Assembly: GCA_049802235.1 (NCBI GenBank)
Contig: JBARMB010000105.1
Coordinates: 1-64,000, forward strand
Length of the DNA stretch: 64,000 bases
Direction: 5' to 3'
Source of the DNA: VBDM01 sp049802235
GTDB taxonomy: Bacteria; Pseudomonadota; Gammaproteobacteria; Burkholderiales; SG8-39
This document shows positions 1 to 8,022 of this stretch, one piece after another. The notes under the pieces are model-generated. The model was given only the letters and a program-made list of their open reading frames with translations. It was not told the DNA's origin and did not search any database. The position numbers and the translations under genes are program-made. Position 1 is the first letter of the stretch. Each line of letters opens with the position of its first letter.

Positions 1-30
1 CCCCGGCCGGAATCCGGCGACTTGTCACGC

Positions 31-84
31 CACTGGATTCCCCCTCCGCTTTCGCGGAGGCTAACGGGGGCCGCGGGAATGACG
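31..84 (-). repeat. REP-like intergenic element, inverted copy
   Basis: Read on the minus strand, this block begins CGTCATTCCCGCG and ends GGGGAATCCAGTG. The two copies at 52365-52438 and 52452-52548 share the same terminal signature. The interior differs and holds a perfect 7-bp hairpin (43-49 with 54-60, TTTC loop). It lies just upstream of the glycosyltransferase leader. Seen directly: shared ends and hairpin. Inferred: membership of one dispersed palindromic repeat family. Confidence 0.6.
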
Positions 85-91
85 GTTCCCC

Positions 92-116
92 GTGAAAATT
101 CTCCATACGGAATCCT
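92..116 (+). repeat. Duplicated start region of the downstream glycosyltransferase
   Basis: These 25 bases match bases 142-166, the first codons of the next gene, at 21 of 25 positions. Translated from the GTG at 92 the copy gives VKILHTES, against VNIVHTES in the gene, and runs into a stop at 143-145. The 50-base offset is not a multiple of three, so this copy cannot be an alternative in-frame start. It may be a remnant of a related gene's 5' end or an old tandem duplication. Confidence 0.55.
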
Positions 117-127
117 GCCGATTTTTC

Positions 128-170
128 GATGAGGATTCCGCGTGAATATTGTTCACACGGAATCCTCATG
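128..170 (+). promoter_or_regulatory. Hairpin enclosing the GTG start codon of the GT4 gene
   Basis: Bases 128-146 and 152-170 are complementary around a 5-base loop: 17 of 19 positions pair, with one C-A and one terminal G-G mismatch. The GTG start (142-144) lies inside the left arm, so the folded transcript would hide it. Bases 109-116 can instead pair with 132-139 (GGAATCCT with AGGATTCC), giving two mutually exclusive folds. Pairing is seen directly; a translational-control role is inference. Confidence 0.5.
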
Positions 171-1242
171 TGGCTGGGGCGGGCAGGAGATCCGGATCCT
201 CGTTGAAGCCGCGGGCATGGCGGCCCGGGGCCATGGCGTCACGCTGATCGCGCCGCGCGAAGCGCGGATTCATGCCGCGGCGATCGAGCGCGGCCTGAAC
301 GCGGTGGCGCTGCCGATCGGAAGAAAAAATCCCGCCGGCATGCTCGCGTTGCGGCACTGGCTGAAGGCGCATCCGGTGGACATCATCAACACCCACAGCT
401 CGACCGACAGCTGGCTCGCGGCGCTTGCCTGCGCGACGCTGCGCCGCGCACCGCCGATCGTGCGCACGCGGCACATCTCCGCGCCGGTGCCGAACAATCC
501 GCCCACGCGCTGGCTTTATCTCGGCGCGACGCGTCACATCGTCACCACCGGCGAAGCGCTGCGCGCCCAGCTCGCGCGCGACAACGGCTATCCGCCCGAG
601 CGCATCACCTCGATCCCGACCGGCATCGATACGGCGCGCTTCGCGCCCGGCGACCGCGACGCGGCGCGGCGCGCCACCGGTCTCCCGCCCGAGCGCAGGC
701 TGATCGGCATCGTCGCCACGCTGCGCAGCTGGAAAGGCCACCGCTACCTGCTCGAGGCCTTCAGCGGCCTGCCGGCCGATACCGTGCTCGTCATTGTCGG
801 CGACGGCCCGCAGCGGCAGAACATCGAAGCGAAAATCAGGGAGCTCGGCATCGGCGACCGGGTGCGGCTCGCCGGCAACCGGCAGGACGTGCTGCCGTGG
901 CTGCAGGCGCTCGACGTATTCGCGCTGCCTTCCTATGCCAACGAAGGCGTGCCGCAGGCTCTGGTCCAGGCGATGCTGTGCGGCTTGCCGTGCGTCACCA
1001 CGGCGGTGGGGGGCATCGGCGAAGTCGCGCGCGACGGCGAAACGGCGATCGTCGTCAAGCCCGGGGACGTCGCCGATCTGCGGCGCGGCCTGGAGCGATT
1101 GCTTGGCGATGCCGCGCTGCGAGCGGCGCTCGGCGAAGCGGCGCGCGCCCACTGTGAAACGCATTGCGCGTTTCACAGTATGATCGACGCAATGGAAAAC
1201 GTGTACCGCCTCGCGATGGCAAAGCCGCCGGTCAGGAGATGA
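142..1242 (+). CDS. GT4-family glycosyltransferase
   Basis: 366-residue GT-B glycosyltransferase of family GT4, expected to transfer a sugar from a nucleotide donor to a growing lipid-linked glycan on the cytoplasmic face. The N-terminus has the glycine-rich GWGGQE loop that follows the first strand in this family. The C-terminal Rossmann half carries GDGPQR and the donor-site segment EGVPQALVQAM. In the usual E-x7-E motif the second acidic residue is here glutamine (E268, Q276), which is unusual. The GTG start is the only one that keeps the conserved N-terminus, and it lies in a strong hairpin. A methyltransferase and an O-antigen ligase follow on the same strand, 4 bases and about 29 bases after the preceding stop. 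Acceptor and donor are unknown. Confidence 0.88.
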   Translation: MNIVHTESSCGWGGQEIRILVEAAGMAARGHGVTLIAPREARIHAAAIERGLNAVALPIGRKNPAGMLALRHWLKAHPVDIINTHSSTDSWLAALACATLRRAPPIVRTRHISAPVPNNPPTRWLYLGATRHIVTTGEALRAQLARDNGYPPERITSIPTGIDTARFAPGDRDAARRATGLPPERRLIGIVATLRSWKGHRYLLEAFSGLPADTVLVIVGDGPQRQNIEAKIRELGIGDRVRLAGNRQDVLPWLQALDVFALPSYANEGVPQALVQAMLCGLPCVTTAVGGIGEVARDGETAIVVKPGDVADLRRGLERLLGDAALRAALGEAARAHCETHCAFHSMIDAMENVYRLAMAKPPVRR

Positions 1243-1246
1243 GCGC

Positions 1247-1804
1247 TTGAACTCGAACGACATCGCCCGACTTGCCGGCGGGCGAAGGGTGCTCGACATC
1301 GGCTGCGGCCGGAACAAATTTCCGGGCTCGACCGGGATCGACTTCGCCGCGAACGCCGAAGCCGACTTGCGCCACGACCTGAACACCTATCCCTGGCCGT
1401 GCGCCGATGCGAGCTTCGAGGTCCTGCTGTTGCGGAACGTGATCGAGCATCTGCAGGACGTGGTGCGGCTGATGGAAGAGGTGCACCGCATCGGCGCGTC
1501 CGGTGCCGACGTCGTCGTCACCACGCCGCATTTCTCGAGCCTGTATTCCTGGCAGGACCCGACCCACGTTCGTCATCTCGCCTACGACTCGATGGATTAT
1601 TTCACCGAGAACACCCGGCACTCGAATTTTTACACTTCGAAGCGCTTTCGCATGGCGGGTCGCGGCGTCGACTTCGGGAAATCGTTTCCGTTCTCGCTGA
1701 TCGCGCGCGGCCTGTTCGCGCTCTCGCCGCACAAGTACGAGAAGCACTTCGCTTTCCTGTTTCCGGCAAACAGCCTCTGGTTTCACCTTCAGGTCGTGAA
1801 GTAG
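1247..1804 (+). CDS. Class I SAM-dependent methyltransferase
   Basis: 185-residue protein with a SAM-binding motif I near the N-terminus (VLDIGCG followed by KFPG), an acidic strand-2 residue (GIDF) and a motif-IV region ending RNVIEHL. This is the Methyltransf_11-like pattern common in polysaccharide clusters, where such enzymes methylate sugar hydroxyls or carboxyls. It starts with TTG 4 bases after the glycosyltransferase stop, which suggests translational coupling. At 185 residues it is short for the family but has a complete core fold. The substrate cannot be read from sequence. Confidence 0.82.
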   Translation: MNSNDIARLAGGRRVLDIGCGRNKFPGSTGIDFAANAEADLRHDLNTYPWPCADASFEVLLLRNVIEHLQDVVRLMEEVHRIGASGADVVVTTPHFSSLYSWQDPTHVRHLAYDSMDYFTENTRHSNFYTSKRFRMAGRGVDFGKSFPFSLIARGLFALSPHKYEKHFAFLFPANSLWFHLQVVK

Positions 1805-1833
1805 GCGCGCCGCTCTTCTATTCCGAGGCAATC

Positions 1834-3096
1834 TTGCGATTATCCAGGCTTGTTCAACCGAGACCCGATCTGCGCTACCCGATCGAATTCGCCTGGTTGC
1901 TGGCGTTCGTCTTTTTCCTGCCGCTGGTCGAGGTGCCGAAGAATCTTTGCTGGCTCGCTTATGTCCTCGCCTGGCTCTCCAACCGCGCCCGCGATCGCGA
2001 CTGGGGCGGGCGGTGGGACCGCTGGGATGCATTGATCGCATTGTGGATCGTCTCCGGCTACGTCGTCGCCGCTTTCGCCGGGATCCACCGCGACGAGTGG
2101 GGCGGCGCCAACGATATTCTCCGCTATGGCTCGGTGCTGTGGCTGGTGAAGCGCTCGCGCTACGACGAGCGCGCGCTGCTGTGGATACTGGGCACGATCG
2201 TCGCGTCCACGCTGATCACGCTTGCCTGGGGCTATTGGCGCCTGTATGTCACGAAGGTCTACACGCAGTTGCAGCTCAACTCGGTCGGACACGTCAACCA
2301 CAGCGCCATCTACATGGCGATCGTGTTCGGCCTCGCGCTGAGCTTTGCGCTCGCCTACTGGGGGCGCATGGGGGTTGCGGCGCGGGTAGCGGCGGGGCTC
2401 GCCGCGGCGGTGCTGATCGTCTCGGTGTTCGTCACGCAGAGCCGCGCCGCGGCGCTCGCCGCGGTATTGTTCGTGATTGTGCTTGCCGTGATCCTGGGAG
2501 TTCGCCGACGCCGGTGGGCGGTGGCTAGCCTTGCCGGGGTACTGGCGGGAATGGCGGTGATGCTGGCGCTGAACCCCGCGGTGCTGCAAAAGAATGTCGA
2601 GAGAATCGAGGAAAATAACGTGCTCGCCTTCCGCGACAAGATCTGGAAGAACGGCCTGGTCGAGTGGCGGCGGTTCCCGTTGTTCGGCGTCGGCATGGGA
2701 AATTTCGGCCATGTGAGCCTCGAACAATTGCAGGACTGGAACAAGACGCAAGACTGGCCGATCCGCCCGTCGGCCGAAGGCATGAACTCTCACGGGCACA
2801 GCATTTACGTCACCGCGCTCGCCGAGCGCGGCCTGGTCGGCTTCGGCGTCCTGATGGCGGTGCTCATCGCCTGGGTCGCCGCGCTCGTTGGCGCCATTCC
2901 GCGCCCTCGGGATCCACCGCTCGACTGGACGCTCTTCGGCGCGGCGCTCGCCGGGTGGTTCGTCACCGTGGTGGTGGGCTTCGTCAACACCACGCTGCAT
3001 CACGAGCACGCCATTCTCAGCGTGCTGCTGCTCGGCCTGTGGCTCGGCCACCGCGCGGCAACGGTTTCGCCCGGCGGGACGGTTTCACTGCCCTGA
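1834..3096 (+). CDS. O-antigen ligase / polymerase family membrane protein (Wzy_C)
   Basis: About 420 residues and strongly hydrophobic, with roughly ten predicted membrane segments and a large periplasmic loop. It carries the Wzy_C pattern, including VTQSRAA in one loop and HSIYVTALAERGLVG near the C-terminus (family pattern H-x-x-Y-L-x-x-L-A-E-x-G). Such proteins ligate undecaprenyl-linked O-antigen to lipid A core (WaaL) or polymerise repeats (Wzy); the two cannot be separated here. I chose the TTG at 1834: the open frame runs further upstream only through the overlapping methyltransferase, and a GAGG lies 6-9 bases before this codon. The gene ends 33 bases from the convergent CapD-like gene. 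Confidence 0.82.
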   Translation: MRLSRLVQPRPDLRYPIEFAWLLAFVFFLPLVEVPKNLCWLAYVLAWLSNRARDRDWGGRWDRWDALIALWIVSGYVVAAFAGIHRDEWGGANDILRYGSVLWLVKRSRYDERALLWILGTIVASTLITLAWGYWRLYVTKVYTQLQLNSVGHVNHSAIYMAIVFGLALSFALAYWGRMGVAARVAAGLAAAVLIVSVFVTQSRAAALAAVLFVIVLAVILGVRRRRWAVASLAGVLAGMAVMLALNPAVLQKNVERIEENNVLAFRDKIWKNGLVEWRRFPLFGVGMGNFGHVSLEQLQDWNKTQDWPIRPSAEGMNSHGHSIYVTALAERGLVGFGVLMAVLIAWVAALVGAIPRPRDPPLDWTLFGAALAGWFVTVVVGFVNTTLHHEHAILSVLLLGLWLGHRAATVSPGGTVSLP

Positions 3097-3129
3097 GCAG
3101 GCAGCCGGTTTTTGGCGGCCGAACGCTGT

Positions 3130-4998
3130 TCAGCCCGCCGGCTTGTACTCCGGCACCCGCTGCGTCAGCTCGCGCTTGACTTCGTCGTCGCCGGGGCAGC
3201 GCGGCTGCGCCAGCCAGCGCTCGAGATCGGCGAGCCACGCCTCGCCGGGGGCGCCGTCGGCCGTGGCGATGCGCAGCTTGGGATGCGGCGTGGGCAAGGT
3301 ATTTTCGCGGTCCGAGAGCAACTCCTCGTAGAGCTTTTCGCCGGGGCGCAGCCCGGTGAACTCGATCCTGATGTCCTCCACGCCGAGTCCCGAGAGCCGG
3401 ATCATGTCGCGCGCGAGATCGACGATCCTCACCGGCTCGCCCATCTCCAGCACGAAAATCTCGCCGCCCCGGCCCATCCAGCCCGCCTGCAGCACGAGCT
3501 GGGCGGCCTCGGAGATGGACATGAAGTAGCGCGTGATTTCAGGATGCGTCACCGTGACCGGCCCGCCGCGTGCGATCTGCTCGCGGAATTTCGGGATGAC
3601 GCTGCCGGTGCTGCCGAGCACGTTGCCGAAACGCACCATGACGAAGCGCGCGCCGGCCTCGCGCTGGAGCGCCTGGCAGGCCTGCTCCGAGAGCCGCTTG
3701 CTCGCGCCCATGACGTTGGTGGGGTTGACGGCCTTGTCGGTCGAGATCAGGACGAACTTCTCGACGCCATGCGCCTGCGCCGCGCGCGCCAGGCGCAGCG
3801 TGCCGAGCACGTTGTTCTGCACCGCCTCCCAGGCGTTGTCGATTTCCATCAGCGGCACGTGCTTGTAGGCGGCGGCATGGAAGACGACCGATGGCCGGTA
3901 GCGGGCCAGCGTGGCTTCGATGCGCGCGGCGTTCTTCACGTCGCCGATGACGCACGCGATCGGAACGCCGCGGCGGCCGGCGCGAAATTCCTCCTCGATG
4001 GAATAGAGCGCGTATTCGTTCAGCTCGAACAGCAGCAGCAGCTTCGGCTCGAAGCGCGCGATCTGGCGGCAGAGCTCGGCGCCGATCGAGCCGCCGGCGC
4101 CGGTCACCATCACCACCTTGCCGCCGAGCAGGCCGTGCAGTCCGGCATCGTCGAGCCGTACCGGGTCGCGGCCGAGCAGATCGTCGAGCTCGACCTTGCG
4201 CAGCGCGGAGACGCTGATCCTTCCGGAAACGATGTCCGCATACGCCGGCACCGTCATCACGCGCAGTCCCGCGGCGGCGCACAGGTCCACGGCGCGCTTG
4301 CGCAGGGAGTGCGTGGCGCCGGGCATGGCGATGATGGCGTGCACGACATCGAGCCGTCGCGCCGTTTCGCCCGCCGCATCGAGCGGCCCCAGGATTTTCA
4401 CGCCCACGATCTCGCCGCCGCGCTTGGCCGGATCGTCGTCGAGCAGGCCGACCACGCGCCATTCGCGGCTGTTGGCGAGATCCTTGAGCAGCGCCGCCGC
4501 GGCGGTTCCGGCGCCGAGCACGAGCACCGGGTTCGCTTCCGGATGCCGGATCACGCCGAGGACCCGCCGCTCTTTCCAGGCGCGGTACAGCAGCCGGCTG
4601 CCCGACATTGCGCCCGCGAGCAGGATGGGAGCGATGAGGTACACCGAGCGCGGCACCGAAACGCCGAGCCGCAGCAAGCTGAGCAGCGCCGGAACGGCGA
4701 GCGCGCTCACGCCGACGGCGACCACGATGCGCTGCAGGTCGGGCAGGCTCGCGTAGCGCCACAATCCGCGGTACAACCCCAGCGCCCAGAACACCACGGC
4801 GTGAACCAGCGCGACGTAAGGCAGCCGGTGGATCAGGACTTGCAGGAAGTCGGCCGGAATATCGAGGTTGAAGCGCAACCAGAAGGCAAGCATCCAGGCC
4901 AGCACGGACATGACGACATCGTGGCCGAACGCGAGCAGGGCGCGGTGGTTGAGGGCGGGCGAATTCAATCGTTGTGCTTTTGGAGACGGCGCCGCCAT
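3130..4998 (-). CDS. CapD/WbpM-type NDP-sugar 4,6-dehydratase, membrane-bound
   Basis: 622 residues, the usual length for WbpM/FlaA1-like inner-membrane dehydratases that convert UDP-GlcNAc to the 4-keto-6-deoxy sugar. The N-terminal 130 or so residues form about four membrane helices. A CoA-binding-like Rossmann domain (VLVLGAGTAAAALL) follows, then the SDR domain with GAGGSIGAEL. The active-site region STDKAVNPTNVMGASKR shows the methionine that replaces tyrosine in the Ser-Met-Lys type of this family. It starts 34 bases inside the preceding WecA-like gene, so the two are probably coupled. It supplies the 6-deoxy sugar or its precursor for the first sugar of the repeat unit. Confidence 0.93.
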   Translation of the reverse strand: MAAPSPKAQRLNSPALNHRALLAFGHDVVMSVLAWMLAFWLRFNLDIPADFLQVLIHRLPYVALVHAVVFWALGLYRGLWRYASLPDLQRIVVAVGVSALAVPALLSLLRLGVSVPRSVYLIAPILLAGAMSGSRLLYRAWKERRVLGVIRHPEANPVLVLGAGTAAAALLKDLANSREWRVVGLLDDDPAKRGGEIVGVKILGPLDAAGETARRLDVVHAIIAMPGATHSLRKRAVDLCAAAGLRVMTVPAYADIVSGRISVSALRKVELDDLLGRDPVRLDDAGLHGLLGGKVVMVTGAGGSIGAELCRQIARFEPKLLLLFELNEYALYSIEEEFRAGRRGVPIACVIGDVKNAARIEATLARYRPSVVFHAAAYKHVPLMEIDNAWEAVQNNVLGTLRLARAAQAHGVEKFVLISTDKAVNPTNVMGASKRLSEQACQALQREAGARFVMVRFGNVLGSTGSVIPKFREQIARGGPVTVTHPEITRYFMSISEAAQLVLQAGWMGRGGEIFVLEMGEPVRIVDLARDMIRLSGLGVEDIRIEFTGLRPGEKLYEELLSDRENTLPTPHPKLRIATADGAPGEAWLADLERWLAQPRCPGDDEVKRELTQRVPEYKPAG

Positions 4999-5945
4999 GC
5001 GAGATCGACCCGGAGCGCCAGTGCGGCGTAGATCCCGATGAGCGCGGACACGGCGGCAAACTGCAAGTATAGCGGCTGGCCGATCGCCCAGAGCGCAGTC
5101 GCGCCGCCGAGCAGCATCAAGGCGTATTCGGCGAAGGCGGTGCCGCGGTGGCCCCAGCCCATCTGCACCAGGCGCTGGTAATAGTGGCTTCGATGCGCCT
5201 CCCAGAAGCGCTCGCGGCGAAGCATGCGCTGGAGCAGCGTGAGCGTCGCGTCGGCGACGAAAGGCGCGAACGCGGCCGCCGGGAACCAGAACGGCCAGTC
5301 GCCGTCGCGCCAGCCGGCGAGCGAAAACGCGACGGCAAGGAACCCCAGCGGCACCGAGCCGGCGTCGCCCATGAAAATGCGCGCCGGAGGAAAGTTGAAC
5401 AGCAGAAAGGCGGCGCCCGCGGCGGCGACGATGATGGCGGCGATCATCAGCGCTTCATCGCCGCTCAGCGCGGCGCCGATTGCGAGGCAGCCGAATCCGG
5501 CGAGCGTCATGCCGCCGGCGAGGCCGTCGGAGCCGTCCATGAAGTTGTAGAGATTCGTGACCCAGACGATGCCGATCACGATCGGGACGAGCAGCGGCCA
5601 GGGCAATGCCGGCAATGCGCCGTAGACGAACCAGATGGCGGCGGCGAAATGGGCGCCGAAGCGCGCCGCGATCGGCAATCCGCGCAAGTCGTCGAAATGG
5701 GAAACGATGACCAGCAGCGCCGCGGGCAACACGATGACGAGAGGCACCTGGAGGATCGCGAACCCGGCGAGAACGCCGGCCATGATCGCGAGCCCGCCGG
5801 AGCGCGGCACCGGCCGTTGGTGCAGCGAGCGCTCGTTGGGCAGGTCGAGCGGCAGGCGCGCTCCCGCCTTCAGCATCCACGCGATGAGCAGGAGCGTAAC
5901 GATCGCCGCGACGAACGGCGAAACATAGGCGATTGCCAATTTCAC
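4965..5945 (-). CDS. WecA/MraY-family undecaprenyl-phosphate sugar-phosphate transferase
   Basis: 326-residue polytopic protein, about ten membrane helices, of the GT4 phospho-sugar transferase (MraY/WecA/WbpL) family. It transfers a HexNAc-1-phosphate to undecaprenyl phosphate to begin a repeat unit. Conserved cytoplasmic-loop motifs are present: DLPNERSLHQ followed by PRSGG, the aspartate pair in FDDLRG, NFMDGSDGLAGG, FMGDAGS and the histidine loop RSHYYQRL. With the adjacent CapD-type dehydratase it resembles the WbpL/WbpM pair, in which the initiating sugar is a FucNAc or QuiNAc type. This places it at the start of a Wzx/Wzy-type pathway. Confidence 0.93.
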   Translation of the reverse strand: MKLAIAYVSPFVAAIVTLLLIAWMLKAGARLPLDLPNERSLHQRPVPRSGGLAIMAGVLAGFAILQVPLVIVLPAALLVIVSHFDDLRGLPIAARFGAHFAAAIWFVYGALPALPWPLLVPIVIGIVWVTNLYNFMDGSDGLAGGMTLAGFGCLAIGAALSGDEALMIAAIIVAAAGAAFLLFNFPPARIFMGDAGSVPLGFLAVAFSLAGWRDGDWPFWFPAAAFAPFVADATLTLLQRMLRRERFWEAHRSHYYQRLVQMGWGHRGTAFAEYALMLLGGATALWAIGQPLYLQFAAVSALIGIYAALALRVDLAWRRRLQKHND

Positions 5946-6015
5946 CGCCTAACCGGTTGGGTCTCGGAACACGGGGAGCATTTTAGCGTGTTCCTCCGAT
6001 CGGGACGCCCGGTCG

Positions 6016-6951
6016 CTAATGACGCCCGGACTGAAACCAGCGCGCTGTTTCCGCAAGGCCGTGCGCCATCGTGAAAGGCGGCTTCCAGCCGAGGCGCGAT
6101 TGAATCGCCGAGCAGTCGACCGCGAGATTGCCGGTGAGCCGTCGAATCGCGTCGGTTCGCCCGGTCAATCGTCCGGCGAGAAGCAGCCAACGCGGCGGCA
6201 CGGACAACAGCCGCGGCGTGCGGCCGAGCGCGCGGGCAAGGCGCCCGATCAGCTCCGGCGTCGAGACGTCGTCGGCGTCGCTGACGAGAAACGTCGCGCC
6301 CGCCGCCTGCGGGTGCTCGACGGCGCGCACGATCGCGTCGGCGAGGTTGCCGACGTAGATCAGGCTGCGGCGGTTGCGCACCGCGCCGAACGGCAGCGGC
6401 CACCCGGAATCCACCCAGCGCAGCAGCCGCAGGAAATTGGCTTTCACGCCCGGACCGTACACCAGCGGAGGACGCAGCACGGCAAGCTCCATCCCCGAGC
6501 CGGCCGCGATCTCATGCAGCGAGCGCTCGGCCTCGAGCTTGGCGCGGCCGTACGCGTCCTCCGGCCGCGGCGCGTCGGTTTCGCCGAAGCCGCGCGCGCC
6601 CGATTCCTCGCCGTGCACTTTCACCGAGCTCAGGAAAACGAAGCGGCGCACGCGCCCGGCCGCGGCGCGCGCGAGGCGCGCCGATCCTTCGACGTTGATC
6701 CGCCGGATCGCCGCTTCGTCCGCGGCGCGGTGCGCGATGGCGGCGAGATGCACGACAACTTCGATGCCTTCGAGCAGCGCGCGCCGGTCGAAATCGCCGG
6801 CGATGTCGGCGACGACGACGCGCTGCGATCCGGGCGCTTGCTCGCCCGCCACGCTCCTGACCGCGGCGCGCACCGCGTGTCCGCGCGCGAGCAGCTCGCG
6901 GCAAAGCGCGGAGCCGACGAAGCCCGATGCGCCGGTGACGAGGATGTTCAC
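6016..6951 (-). CDS. NAD-dependent sugar epimerase / 4-keto reductase (extended SDR)
   Basis: 311-residue extended SDR with the N-terminal NAD motif VTGASGFVGSAL and the catalytic Y-x3-K in YGRAKLEAE. A serine-rich strand (VFLSSVKV) lies ahead of it. It resembles WbpV/WbpK-type 4-keto-sugar reductases, usually encoded beside the WbpL/WbpM pair, and so would complete UDP-FucNAc or UDP-QuiNAc synthesis. That specificity rests on context; UDP-glucose 4-epimerase is an alternative. It is transcribed with the downstream initiating transferase after a 70-base gap that shows no obvious terminator. Confidence 0.85.
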   Translation of the reverse strand: MNILVTGASGFVGSALCRELLARGHAVRAAVRSVAGEQAPGSQRVVVADIAGDFDRRALLEGIEVVVHLAAIAHRAADEAAIRRINVEGSARLARAAAGRVRRFVFLSSVKVHGEESGARGFGETDAPRPEDAYGRAKLEAERSLHEIAAGSGMELAVLRPPLVYGPGVKANFLRLLRWVDSGWPLPFGAVRNRRSLIYVGNLADAIVRAVEHPQAAGATFLVSDADDVSTPELIGRLARALGRTPRLLSVPPRWLLLAGRLTGRTDAIRRLTGNLAVDCSAIQSRLGWKPPFTMAHGLAETARWFQSGRH

Positions 6952-6993
6952 GCCTGATGTCCTGTGCGCCGATCCGTCATGACGGCACCCTGC

Positions 6994-8022
6994 CTATTTT
7001 CGCGCAATTGCGACCACATCTTCGCCACATCCCGGCCTGAACCACTTCAACACGGCTTCGAGCAGCTGCATCATCCGTCCCCAGGTACGCACCACAGGCG
7101 GCTGCGGTTTCAGCATGTCATGGCGGCCGCTGCGGCGGATCGCGCGGCTGGCGATGAAGGTACCGTTCGCGTCGCGTATCGAGGTGAACACCCTGAAGTC
7201 CCTGAACCCTGCTTCATCCAGAAGGCGCGTAAGCGACCCGGTGTTGAAAATGTGCAGGTGCCGCGGCGGGTCGAGCGCGAACCAGTGTTCGCCGAACACC
7301 CGATGCCCGAAGCTGCGATTGTTCGGCGTGGCGATGGCGAGCCTGCCGCCGGGCTTGAGCACGCGGCGCGCTTCCTTGAGCCAGCTCAAGGGATCGTGCA
7401 CATGCTCGATGCAGTGGCTCATGGTGATCGCGTCGAACGAGGCGTCGGGAAAATGCTGGTTGGGCAAGCCGCCGAGGCGCATATTCATGCCGCGGCGTGT
7501 CGCCGCCTCGATCGCGCGCGGATCGAAGTCGATTCCCTCGGCGTCCCATCCGAGTTCGCACATGTGAGCGACCAGCCAACCGCTGCCGGCGCCGACATCC
7601 AGCAGCTGCCCGAGCGACCCGGCGTGGAGCCACATCACGGAAAGGTCCAGCTCGGCGGCGCGTCCCGGATAGACGAGCGGCAGCAGGCCGAGCAGCCGCG
7701 TGCCGAGCGAAGCCTCGCGATGGTAGCCGTAGCGATTCGCGAGATAGCCGCGCTTGGCCGCCGCGAACAGCGCCTGCAGCAATCCGCCGCCGCGGTTTTC
7801 CGTCGCGTGGGTGTAATAGCTCTCGTAGGCCTTGTGGATGTCCTCGGGAACCGGCATCGGGTCCAGCCAGATCAAACCGCACGCCGCGTTGGTGCAGGAC
7901 CTGAACGACCATTCCCCCGGCGCGGCGAACAGCCGGTCGCGCAGGCCGGCGTAGAGCGGCGCGCCAGGCGCGTCGCAGACCGCGCAGCGCGGAGCGGGCG
8001 CGCTGCGGATGATGTCGCTCAT
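6994..8022 (-). CDS. Class I SAM-dependent methyltransferase
   Basis: 342 residues. A cysteine-containing N-terminal segment (CAVCDAP, then CTNAACG about 30 residues on) precedes a class I methyltransferase domain with LLDVGAGSGWL as motif I. ITMSHCIEHV follows at motif IV and VLKPGGRL after it. The C-terminal tail (TSIRDANGTF onward) is variable. The ATG overlaps the last four bases of the upstream flippase gene, so the genes are coupled. The likely role is methylation of a sugar or terminal cap in the same O-antigen unit. The frame stays open upstream, but those codons belong to the overlapping flippase, so the ATG at 8022 is preferred. Confidence 0.86.
   Translation of the reverse strand: MSDIIRSAPAPRCAVCDAPGAPLYAGLRDRLFAAPGEWSFRSCTNAACGLIWLDPMPVPEDIHKAYESYYTHATENRGGGLLQALFAAAKRGYLANRYGYHREASLGTRLLGLLPLVYPGRAAELDLSVMWLHAGSLGQLLDVGAGSGWLVAHMCELGWDAEGIDFDPRAIEAATRRGMNMRLGGLPNQHFPDASFDAITMSHCIEHVHDPLSWLKEARRVLKPGGRLAIATPNNRSFGHRVFGEHWFALDPPRHLHIFNTGSLTRLLDEAGFRDFRVFTSIRDANGTFIASRAIRRSGRHDMLKPQPPVVRTWGRMMQLLEAVLKWFRPGCGEDVVAIARK

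Noticed and set aside
3112..5031. A 639-codon open frame on the plus strand opposite the CapD-like gene
   Set aside because: It lies wholly antisense to a clear dehydratase and its translation is arginine-, histidine- and glutamate-rich without motifs, as expected for the complement of a GC-rich gene.
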